Positions 7,242 to 15,140 of a DNA stretch of 64,000 bases are shown here, in pieces; position 1 is the first letter of the stretch; each line of letters begins with the position of its first letter. Position numbers and translations under genes: made by a program. Origin of the DNA: Sphingobacterium tabacisoli (lineage in GTDB: Bacteria > Bacteroidota > Bacteroidia > Sphingobacteriales > Sphingobacteriaceae); contig NZ_JAEQMU010000004.1 in assembly GCF_017908035.1 (NCBI RefSeq), forward strand, positions 186,001 through 250,000. The letters run 5' to 3'. The notes under the pieces were generated by a model. The model saw only the letters and a list, made by a program, of their open reading frames with translations, was not told the DNA's origin and searched no databases.

Positions 7242-9734
7242 CTAATAACCGCCCATGTTTTCATCGGAAGGCATGTCTTCATTTTTCTTTCTGCCTTTGG
7301 TCAAATCCTGTACTCCGAAACGGTAAGAGAAGCCAAGCGTAAATGTACGCTTAGACCATCTAAAGTACCGGTCCGAATACTGAGAAGGTAAATAACTATC
7401 GCCACCAAACTGTCTAGAATCAAATAAATCACGAACATTAAACGTGACACTGCCTTTCCCCTTCAACACGTCTTGCTTTAAAGCTAGATCTACCCCCTTC
7501 ATGGCTTTCGTCCGTCCCTGCAAACTGTTCATTGGAGCACGGTAATCGCCACGCAATTGAAGAGAGGTCAATTTTGCCAATTTAAGGTTTGTCGTTAGAT
7601 TTGCATTCCAAGAGAGTCCGTCAGAAGAACGAACATTATACCCTTCATTCGGTTCTATTTTAAAATAGAAAACATTTCCATTGCTGGTTATATCCCACCA
7701 GGGAAAAATATTCACCTTAGACACGACCTCAAACCCGGCATTATTTCTGGAGCCTATGTTTTCCCAACGCATAAAAGTAGCATTGGGATTATCAGCCAAA
7801 TAAATAGCTGCTATCGGGTCATTTTGATCATACTGAAACGGTTGCGTCACATCGTTTATACGGCGGTAGTATGCCGAAGCAAGGAAATTCCACCCCGAAT
7901 AAAACTTCGCAAAACTCATCTCTACAGCATGGATATCTTCAGGCATCAACTCCGGATTACCTTGTCTAAAGTTCGTCTCGTCCGATAAATCCACGAAAGG
8001 ATTGACTTGCCAGCCCCTTGGACGCTGTACCCGTCTAGAATAACTCAGCTGTACCTTATCACCATCCGCGTTAACATCATAAGTTAAAAACAAACTCGGA
8101 TATACTCGAAAGTAATCGAGCTTGCCTGGCGTCACATCTGTACCTTTATTAATGAGAGATGGGTCATAACTACGGATAGTCGTATTTAGAAAAGCATCCT
8201 CCGCACGCACTCCTAATTGTAGCCCTACCCGTTGAGATAACATACGCTGATAGTTAGCGTACAATGCATGAACACCCGATTTCATATTAAAATCATTGTT
8301 TACCCCATAATCAGGTTCAAACACTCCTCCTACTAATTTATCCGAACGTTGCCCTTCATCCGACGAGCGCAATATCGTACGATAGCCGGCTTCGAATTTA
8401 TGGTTCTCGCCTAATGGCAAAACATAATCCAGTTGAAAATTCCAATTCCGGCCACTTTCATTAGTTGCATTTTTTCGTCTACTTTCGGAGATAGTAGAAG
8501 TCTCATCGTAGCGCTGTATATAGTCATTCGTACCATCCTCCTTGTCGTAGCCATAAGTTACATTAGCCGTCAACTCCTCTCCTTCCTTACGTAGAGTACG
8601 CTTAAAATCAAAACTGACATCGTATCCCAGGTCCTCTTCTTTCTGTCTGGATTCACGGGAACTGGAACTACCATAATCGGGGCGGTTATAATAGTTGTAA
8701 AAAATATCTTCGCCTCTTTTATTATCCCTCAAACTCAAATTGGCTCCTACGCTAATCGTCGTCTTTTCATTAGCATAATAATCCGTTCCTAAACGAAAAG
8801 AATTATTTATTCCCTTTCGGAATGTTTCTGAGTTCGATTCGGTGATTTCACTGTTATCCTGTTGCAAACCGTCAAACAGCTGTACCGTACGTACGCCACC
8901 CTCGCCTACATTACGGCCATTTCTATAATTATATCCTCCAAAATAATTAAACTTCCGGTCTCTATAATTCAACGTAACCCCCGCATTATAATTATCGTAA
9001 CTACCGACAGAAGCATTTGCCACCCCATTAAACCCAGTGCGGACATTCTTCTTCAAGACGATATTGATAATTCCGGATTGTCCTTCCGCATCATACTTTG
9101 CCGAGGGGTTCGTAATGATTTCTACCTTAGCAACGGCATCAGCTGGTAACGACTGAAGCAATTTATTAACATCAGAACCTGCCATAGCAGACTCTTTGCC
9201 ATCTATCAAAATACGAACGCTGTTAGACCCTCTCAAACTCACAGAACCATCCATATCCACCTGTAAGGTGGGAACATTGGCTAGTAAATCCTGCGCCGTA
9301 CCACCTACACTAACAATACTTTGGGAGACATCAAACACCTTTTTATCGATTCCCAACTGCAATTCGGGCAGACGCCCCTTTACCACAATCTCGTCCAGCT
9401 GACGACCACTCTCAAAAAGGGATACAACACCGATATCATTTGTCTTATTAGCAGCGATTACCACACCTTCCCGTTCATAATCAAGCATTCCTACAAAACT
9501 GACCTTTACGAGATAAGTACCGGCAGGTAGCCCATCAATAGAAGCGACTCCGTTACCATCCGTCTGCCGTCCCTTTACAGAGGCCTTTGAAACAGCGTGC
9601 AACAACGAGACACTGGCTCCAAGAACAGGCTCTTTGGTCGACTCTTCTACGACAGTGACTTTAAACTGGCCTTGCTGCGCATATATGAATAAAGGAAGAG
9701 CAAAAAATAGGGTAAATAGTAATTTAAGTTGCAT
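7242..9734 (-). CDS. TonB-dependent outer-membrane receptor family protein
   Basis: An 830-residue outer-membrane protein. It has a signal peptide (residues 1-19), a carboxypeptidase-regulatory-like beta-sandwich (about 22-108), a plug domain (about 118-222, containing SLRGSNSVRILIDGKESAM and PSAKYDAEGQSGIINIVLKK), then a long barrel rich in aromatic, Asn and Gly residues ending FTLGFSYRFGVQDL. The arrangement matches the OMP_b-brl_3 branch. Many members are receptor-like proteins of unknown cargo rather than proven siderophore or glycan receptors. No SusD partner adjoins it and it stands alone between the DUF1080/SGNH pair and clpS. Confidence 0.85.
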   Translation of the reverse strand: MQLKLLFTLFFALPLFIYAQQGQFKVTVVEESTKEPVLGASVSLLHAVSKASVKGRQTDGNGVASIDGLPAGTYLVKVSFVGMLDYEREGVVIAANKTNDIGVVSLFESGRQLDEIVVKGRLPELQLGIDKKVFDVSQSIVSVGGTAQDLLANVPTLQVDMDGSVSLRGSNSVRILIDGKESAMAGSDVNKLLQSLPADAVAKVEIITNPSAKYDAEGQSGIINIVLKKNVRTGFNGVANASVGSYDNYNAGVTLNYRDRKFNYFGGYNYRNGRNVGEGGVRTVQLFDGLQQDNSEITESNSETFRKGINNSFRLGTDYYANEKTTISVGANLSLRDNKRGEDIFYNYYNRPDYGSSSSRESRQKEEDLGYDVSFDFKRTLRKEGEELTANVTYGYDKEDGTNDYIQRYDETSTISESRRKNATNESGRNWNFQLDYVLPLGENHKFEAGYRTILRSSDEGQRSDKLVGGVFEPDYGVNNDFNMKSGVHALYANYQRMLSQRVGLQLGVRAEDAFLNTTIRSYDPSLINKGTDVTPGKLDYFRVYPSLFLTYDVNADGDKVQLSYSRRVQRPRGWQVNPFVDLSDETNFRQGNPELMPEDIHAVEMSFAKFYSGWNFLASAYYRRINDVTQPFQYDQNDPIAAIYLADNPNATFMRWENIGSRNNAGFEVVSKVNIFPWWDITSNGNVFYFKIEPNEGYNVRSSDGLSWNANLTTNLKLAKLTSLQLRGDYRAPMNSLQGRTKAMKGVDLALKQDVLKGKGSVTFNVRDLFDSRQFGGDSYLPSQYSDRYFRWSKRTFTLGFSYRFGVQDLTKGRKKNEDMPSDENMGGY

Positions 9735-9819
9735 AGCTTAGATTGAGTTCGTAAGCCACAAAAATGGAGAATAAAACAGAATAAGGGACTATCGTAACTG
9801 TATTATTACCAAGCAAAAG

Positions 9820-10101
9820 CTACTCCACCGAAACGGTAAGACCTTCTGCCTTCAATATCTTCCGATAGATCTCCAGCTCTACATAAGGTCCTTCTAACAC
9901 AGCGCATTTACCTTCAGTGTGCACCTTCCAAGCAATACGCTCGGCCTGTGGTTCTGTATATTGCAAATGATGGATCAGACAATAGATCACGTGATCAAAC
10001 GTATTGATATCATCATTCCAAAGAATAAGCTTATGGCTTTCTTTTACAGAAGCTAATATTTCTTCAAGCGTAAAGGTTTCTTGTGCGGTTTCTACACCCA
10101 T
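9820..10101 (-). CDS. clpS: ATP-dependent Clp protease adaptor ClpS
   Basis: A 93-residue protein with the ClpS core: LILWNDDINTFDHVIYCL (residues 26-43; the Asn-Asp-Asp and Thr form the N-degron pocket), then AERIAWKVHTEGKCAVLEGP and a C-terminal GLTV. ClpS delivers proteins with destabilising N-terminal residues to ClpAP/ClpCP. It is notable that aat (29936-30613), which adds such residues, is in the same window. A TACTTTTG box ends four bases before the ATG. Confidence 0.92.
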   Translation of the reverse strand: MGVETAQETFTLEEILASVKESHKLILWNDDINTFDHVIYCLIHHLQYTEPQAERIAWKVHTEGKCAVLEGPYVELEIYRKILKAEGLTVSVE

Positions 10102-10246
10102 AGCGCAAAAGTAGTGTATTTTTCAAAAAAACCGTAATTTTGTAGTAATTTCCTCCCTATGGACGGACCTCTTTGAATAAAAGGTCATCCTAATCAGCGG
10201 ATGGGTTGAAAACAATTGGATTATTAACGACTAGAATTACAAGATC

Positions 10247-11293
10247 ATGTTCCAATCTAAAATAGCAGGCATAGGACACTATGTTCCTAAAAATGTGTAT
10301 ACCAACAATGACCTCACCCGATTCATGGATACCACTGACGAGTGGATCCAAGAACGTACCGGCATCAAGGAAAGACGGTATGCCGACCGTCTGGAGGAAA
10401 CGACGACATCAATGGCTATTGAAGCAGCCAAGATCGCTATAGAGCGGGCAAAAACAACAGCTAAAGACATCGACTTCATCATATTTGCCACCCTATCTCC
10501 AGATTATTATTTCCCAGGCTGTGGCGTACTGCTCCAAAGGGAAATGGGTATGGGAGAAATCGGAGCATTAGACATCCGTAACCAGTGTTCGGGCTTTGTC
10601 TACGCATTGTCTATAGCGGATCAATTTATAAAAACAGGAATGTATAAAAACATACTGGTGGTCGGTTCAGAAAAACATTCTTTTGCTTTGGACTTTTCGA
10701 CACGAGGCCGTGCCGTATCCGTTATATTTGGTGATGGAGCGGGTGCCGCCGTACTGCAACCAACAACTGAAACGGGTAAAGGCATCTTGAGTACCCACCT
10801 CCACTCGGATGGTGCGGATGCCGAAAAACTAGCGATGTATTACCCTGGAGCATCGGGAGGAAAAGGCTTAGAAAACAGACCAGAATGGCCCGATCAGGAA
10901 CTGGGAGGAATGTTCGTGACTCCTAAAATGCTAGAAGATGGAAGTGCTTTTCCGTATATGGATGGTCAGGCCGTTTTCAAAAAGGCAGTAGTAAAATTTC
11001 CGGAAGTCATCGGTGAAGCTTTAGCCAAAAACGGGTTAGCACCTGCCGATATAGACCTTCTGGTACCGCATCAAGCCAATCTCCGTATATCACAGTTTGT
11101 ACAGAAAACATTGGGATTAGCGGATGATAAGGTATTCAATAATATTCAAAAATACGGCAATACAACTGCTGCATCCGTACCAATAGCGCTTTCAGAAGCT
11201 TGGGAAGAGGGCCGGATCAAAGAAGGCGATTTGATTTGCCTAGCCGCATTTGGAGCAGGCTTTACTTGGGGATCGGCATTGATCCGGTGGTAA
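10247..11293 (+). CDS. fabH: 3-oxoacyl-ACP synthase III (KAS III)
   Basis: A 348-residue thiolase-fold enzyme that condenses acyl-CoA with malonyl-ACP to start fatty-acid chains. The catalytic triad is visible: Cys114 in NQCSGFVYAL, His in PHQANLRI (about 275) and Asn in KYGNTTAASVP (about 305). N-terminal landmarks TTDEWIQERTGIKERR and C-terminal FGAGFTWGSALI agree. A central insertion with GADAEKLAMYYPGASGG is longer than in E. coli FabH, as in the Bacteroidota second-copy type. It is monocistronic and convergent with the methyltransferase gene across a shared terminator, so involvement in another acyl-condensing pathway cannot be excluded. Confidence 0.9.
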   Translation: MFQSKIAGIGHYVPKNVYTNNDLTRFMDTTDEWIQERTGIKERRYADRLEETTTSMAIEAAKIAIERAKTTAKDIDFIIFATLSPDYYFPGCGVLLQREMGMGEIGALDIRNQCSGFVYALSIADQFIKTGMYKNILVVGSEKHSFALDFSTRGRAVSVIFGDGAGAAVLQPTTETGKGILSTHLHSDGADAEKLAMYYPGASGGKGLENRPEWPDQELGGMFVTPKMLEDGSAFPYMDGQAVFKKAVVKFPEVIGEALAKNGLAPADIDLLVPHQANLRISQFVQKTLGLADDKVFNNIQKYGNTTAASVPIALSEAWEEGRIKEGDLICLAAFGAGFTWGSALIRW

Positions 11294-11299
11294 TAATAT

Positions 11300-11349
11300 A
11301 ATGTTGTGATAAGGAATCGTCTTTCTGCCGACTTTCTTATCACAACATT
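11300..11349. terminator. Bidirectional terminator between fabH and the methyltransferase
   Basis: A perfect 14-bp stem has arms AATGTTGTGATAAG (11300-11313) and CTTATCACAACATT (11336-11349) and a 22-base loop. It lies between convergent genes. Confidence 0.7.
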
Positions 11350-11362
11350 TCAACTTGCTTTC

Positions 11363-12547
11363 TTACAATACACGCACCAATAACCCCTTCAGGTATTCAC
11401 CTTCGGAGAAAGAAGCACGAACGGGATGATCCTCCGGTTGCGAAAACTGTCTAATAAATTGGATTTCTTTACCTGCATCCAAAGCAGCCCAAGCTATAAC
11501 TTGTTTAAAGGTCTCAATATCCATTGCTCCAGAGCAAGAAAAAGTTGCTAATAGACCACCACTCTCCAACAACATCAATCCCCTACGATTCAAATCCTTA
11601 TAAGCTCTCGAAGCTTTTTCTAAAGTCGATCTGGAGGGTGCGTACTTTGGTGGATCTAGCACAATTACATCAAACTTTTCTCCACCTTCTCCCAATTGAC
11701 GCAAATACTTATTTACATCAGACTGAACCGCTACATGTTTTGTCTCATCAAAACCATTATACTTCACATTTTCCTTTAAGGTGTCTATCGCCAACGCAGA
11801 ACTGTCAACAGAGACAACTTCATCAGCCCCCGCCCGAAAAGCATTTAAAGTAAAGCCACCCGAATAACAGAAGCAATCCAGCATCCGCTTGCCTTTGACG
11901 TATTGAGCCGTCAAAAAACGGTTTTCACGCTGATCGCAGTAAAACCCTGATTTCTGACCATCAATGATATTTACTTTATAATGGATTCCATTCTCTAAGA
12001 TTTCAACAAAATCTGGAGGTAATTCGCCCCACAACACCCCATTACTATCCGGTAGCCCTTCATATTCTCTGGATTTCAAATCACTTCTTTCGTAAATTCC
12101 CTTAGGTTGCAGGAGGTTCACCAATTCATCAACGATAAGTCCTTTGACCTGTTCTATCCCTGCCGAATGAACCTGAATAGAAATATAGTCTGCATATTTA
12201 TCCGCAATCAGTCCAGGTAAAAAATCAGCTTCTGCAAAAATCAAACGAACCGCATCATTATCTGCCGTCAACAAATGTTTTCTATTCTGAATGGACTTTC
12301 TTACCCGTAGCCTCCACCAGTCTTCATTAATCTCATTCGCCGGATTCCATTCCAACAAACGGACTGCAACGCGCGATGTATTATTATAGACGCCATAGGC
12401 AATGAACTCCTCTTCTATGTTGTATACGGCTACAACCTCTCCTGGTTGCACCCGACCATTTATTTTGCCTATCGCTCCAGAAAACACCCAAGGGTGTAAT
12501 TGCCAAGCAGCTTTATCTTTACCTTTTTGTAAGATTATCTTATTCAT
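11363..12547 (-). CDS. rlmI: Class I SAM-dependent rRNA methyltransferase, RlmI type
   Basis: A 394-residue protein. A PUA-like N-terminal domain (about 1-75, LHPWVFSGAIGKINGRVQPG) is followed by an EEHEE-like domain and a Rossmann methyltransferase domain: motif I LDCFCYSGGFTLNAF, acidic motif II VVSVDSSALAI, motif IV VLDPPKYAPSRS and the catalytic cysteine region ATFSCSGAM. This is the layout of 23S rRNA m5C1962 methyltransferase RlmI; the target position is by family only. I use the ATG at 12545-12547, where the protein begins MNKIILQKG, instead of a start nine codons upstream. Confidence 0.85.
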   Translation of the reverse strand: MNKIILQKGKDKAAWQLHPWVFSGAIGKINGRVQPGEVVAVYNIEEEFIAYGVYNNTSRVAVRLLEWNPANEINEDWWRLRVRKSIQNRKHLLTADNDAVRLIFAEADFLPGLIADKYADYISIQVHSAGIEQVKGLIVDELVNLLQPKGIYERSDLKSREYEGLPDSNGVLWGELPPDFVEILENGIHYKVNIIDGQKSGFYCDQRENRFLTAQYVKGKRMLDCFCYSGGFTLNAFRAGADEVVSVDSSALAIDTLKENVKYNGFDETKHVAVQSDVNKYLRQLGEGGEKFDVIVLDPPKYAPSRSTLEKASRAYKDLNRRGLMLLESGGLLATFSCSGAMDIETFKQVIAWAALDAGKEIQFIRQFSQPEDHPVRASFSEGEYLKGLLVRVL

Positions 12548-12627
12548 CGCACAAAAATAAAACTGAAGAAGCAAACAATATTATTTATTTTAAACTTTTT
12601 CAAAATTTTATTCCAAACTACACAAAA

Positions 12628-12660
12628 AAAAGAGCAGTTCCTATCGGATACTGCTCTTTT
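12628..12660 (-). terminator. Terminator of the thr operon
   Basis: An 11-bp perfect stem (AAAAGAGCAGT at 12628-12638, ACTGCTCTTTT at 12650-12660) is followed on the minus strand by a long T run. It sits 20 bp after the thrC stop. Confidence 0.85.
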
Positions 12661-12679
12661 CGGATATAGGACGCTCAGC

Positions 12680-13987
12680 CTATCTACTAGCGAGCAAATA
12701 GGCTTTAAAATCTTCATAGCTGACTTTTAAATCCGTCGCAAGCTTAGGTTTATTGGACAAATCTACTGCTCCCTTAGGAAGAGTTACTTTGGCAAATACC
12801 GCTTCGTCTATTGCGTCTGGAAATTTACAAGGGTGTGCCGTTGATAAAAATACCGAAGCGTAGGTCCCCGGTGTATCTCTACGATACGCCTCCGATGCCA
12901 GATAAGCTATCGCAGTATGAGGGCAAGCTATGTAATTATATTTTTCATACAGCTCTTTCATCGCTTGTTCAGTTGCAACATCATCATAGGTATACGAAGA
13001 TATCATACCTCGAAGGTGTTCTAAATCTCCGTCAAACATATCTTGTATTCTGACCCAGTTACTTGGATTACCTACATCCATAGCATTGGCTAGTGTTTGT
13101 ACGGAAGGCTTGGGTTCATAACTACCCGAACGAAGAAAACGGGGAACGGTATCATTTACATTTGTCCCTGCGACAAAATGCGTTACCGGAAGTCCCATTT
13201 TATAGGCCAATAACCCAGCACCGATATTTCCAAAATTGCCACTAGGCACTGTAAATACGACTTCAGAAATCCCCTGAGCTTTCAATTGCGCATAAGCCCA
13301 GAAGTAGTAGAATGTCTGAGGAATCAATCGGGAGATATTGATTGAGTTTGCTGATGTGAGACGCAACACACTATTAAGTTCGGTATCATTAAAAGCCTCT
13401 TTCACCAAAGCCTGACAGTCATCAAATGTACCATCTACTTCCAGAGCTCTAATATTCTGCCCGTTAGTAGTCAACTGTTCCTCCTGTACCTTAGATACTT
13501 TTCCCTTAGGGTACAAAATCGTGACACGCGTTCCTTCAACTCCTAAAAAGCCTAAAGCCACTGCTCCACCGGTATCTCCTGATGTCGCTACCAATACATC
13601 CAAGAGCTGATCACCTTTTTGAGAAAAATACCCCATGACCCGACTCATAAAACGAGCTCCAAAATCTTTGAAAGCATAAGAAGGTCCATGGAACAATTCC
13701 AAAACAGCCGTCTCCGCATTCAAGAATTTGACAGGGGCATCAAAATTAATGGCATCATCTACAATCTTCTTCAAGTCAGCCTTGGGGATATCATCACCGA
13801 TCAATGCTGAGGCCACCGTCAACGCGATCTCCTGAAGTGAATACTGTTGTATATTCTGGATAAAAAAAGGATCTAATTGTGGGATGACTTCTGGCATATA
13901 CAATCCCTTATCCTGAGGGAGAGCGTTGAAAACGGCTTCTTGAAAAGAAACACGCAATGCTTTATTATTTGTGCTATAAAGTTTCAT
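12680..13987 (-). CDS. thrC: Threonine synthase
   Basis: A 435-residue PLP enzyme making threonine from O-phosphohomoserine. Landmarks are a short N-terminal domain (SFQEAVFNALPQDKGLYMPE), the PLP lysine near 109 in GPSYAFKDFGARF, VATSGDTGGAVALGFLG, the phosphate loop VPSGNFGNIGAG, and a C-terminal STAHPCKFPDAI. This is the long thr-synthase subfamily seen in E. coli. It is the last gene of thrABC. Its start ATGAAA is supplied by the end of a hairpin repeat (13982-14064), an odd arrangement that separates it from thrB by 120 bp. Confidence 0.96.
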   Translation of the reverse strand: MKLYSTNNKALRVSFQEAVFNALPQDKGLYMPEVIPQLDPFFIQNIQQYSLQEIALTVASALIGDDIPKADLKKIVDDAINFDAPVKFLNAETAVLELFHGPSYAFKDFGARFMSRVMGYFSQKGDQLLDVLVATSGDTGGAVALGFLGVEGTRVTILYPKGKVSKVQEEQLTTNGQNIRALEVDGTFDDCQALVKEAFNDTELNSVLRLTSANSINISRLIPQTFYYFWAYAQLKAQGISEVVFTVPSGNFGNIGAGLLAYKMGLPVTHFVAGTNVNDTVPRFLRSGSYEPKPSVQTLANAMDVGNPSNWVRIQDMFDGDLEHLRGMISSYTYDDVATEQAMKELYEKYNYIACPHTAIAYLASEAYRRDTPGTYASVFLSTAHPCKFPDAIDEAVFAKVTLPKGAVDLSNKPKLATDLKVSYEDFKAYLLASR

Positions 13988-14064
13988 ATCTATATAATTT
14001 GACTGTTATCTGTCACATGGAATACTCATGACTGTTTATGCTCCGCTAAACATGAGTATTTCAT
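13982..14064 (-). repeat. Start-codon hairpin repeat, copy 2
   Basis: A perfect 10-bp stem (AATACTCATG at 14021-14030, CATGAGTATT at 14051-14060) has an inner GTTTA/TAAAC stem. A 19-bp direct repeat flanks it: AAATTATATAGATATGAAA occurs on the minus strand at 13982-14000 (containing the thrC start) and again at 14059-14077. The upstream ATG heads a 12-codon frame (MKYSCLAEHKQS) that stops at 14026. Confidence 0.65.
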
Positions 14065-14107
14065 ATCTATATAATTTTCAATGGTCATTAGTTAGTTTTG
14101 GGCTTTT

Positions 14108-15100
14108 CTATACGTTGTCAAACTCCAACAGTCGAGGCCCTTCGACATTAACAGCAGACACATACTGATAGCTATCGATTTCTTTTGACGACAGGTGTTC
14201 TTTTATCTTAGTTGTCGCTACACGAGCGATATCTTCTCCTCTAGAGATGGCTACGACCGACGGTCCAGATCCCGATATCCCGAAGCTTAACGCTCCACAT
14301 TCTAGGGCGATCCGCTTCATCTCATAGAATTCAGGAATCAAAATAGCGCGTGTAGGTTCGATCAAGACATCCTGCATACTGCGACCTATCAAATCATAAT
14401 CATTTTGAAAAAGGCCCGCAATCAACCCTGCGATATTGCCCCATTGCACTACAGCTTCTTTCAATAGCACCTTATCTTTTATGAGCTGGCGGGCATCCCG
14501 TGTCGGTACATCGACCTGTGGAAATACAATTCCTGCATAGAGATCTCCGGGTACCGGAAGCTTTATAACGTCCAGTGCTTCCTGTCCTCGAATCAACGTG
14601 ACTCCCCCCATTAATGCTGGTGCAACATTATCAGCATGTCCATGTCCACACGCCAGGCGCTCCCCTTCTACACAGTAGGGCATTAACTCTTCCTTCGTAA
14701 GAGGTGTTCCCAACAAAACATTAATAGCATACAGACCAGCAACGGTGCTCGCAGAGCTAGAGCCTAAACCAGAACCTATTGGCATATGCTTGATAAGTTC
14801 AATCTCCACACCAACGGTATCTGCAACTCCCAGATCCCGCAACAGCATCTTCACACAAGCACTCACCGTATTACGGTCGGCATCCAGAGGCAAGCGTCCG
14901 TCATCCCCCGCTATCGAACGGATACGGACCCCTGGTTCGGCTACGCGATACATCTTGACCTCATCGCCAGGTTCATTGACAGCAAAGCCCAGGATATCAA
15001 AACCACAGATCATATTTGCCACGGTAGCAGGCGCAAAAACCCGAACCTTATCTTTTATATTATCAAAGTTTACTTTCTTATCTAATTTTATTTCGTTCAT
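14108..15100 (-). CDS. thrB: Homoserine kinase
   Basis: A 330-residue GHMP-family kinase phosphorylating homoserine. Family motifs: VRVFAPATVANMICGFDILGFA at the N-terminus, the ATP loop PIGSGLGSSSASTVAGLYA near 95-113, and the C-terminal FGISGSGPSVVAIS near 270. The open frame extends 19 codons further upstream, but the thrA stop lies at 15141 and MNEIKLDKKV is the natural N-terminus, so I use the ATG at 15098-15100. That leaves 40 bp to thrA. It is the middle gene of the operon. Confidence 0.94.
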   Translation of the reverse strand: MNEIKLDKKVNFDNIKDKVRVFAPATVANMICGFDILGFAVNEPGDEVKMYRVAEPGVRIRSIAGDDGRLPLDADRNTVSACVKMLLRDLGVADTVGVEIELIKHMPIGSGLGSSSASTVAGLYAINVLLGTPLTKEELMPYCVEGERLACGHGHADNVAPALMGGVTLIRGQEALDVIKLPVPGDLYAGIVFPQVDVPTRDARQLIKDKVLLKEAVVQWGNIAGLIAGLFQNDYDLIGRSMQDVLIEPTRAILIPEFYEMKRIALECGALSFGISGSGPSVVAISRGEDIARVATTKIKEHLSSKEIDSYQYVSAVNVEGPRLLEFDNV

Positions 15101-15140
15101 AACTCGACTGTTAAACTGAATCAAATTCTTATGTAACGGC

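Noticed and set aside
14745-15119. Long + strand frames opposite thrB and thrA.
   Set aside because: They are antisense shadows of well-conserved genes, with no start region or family resemblance.
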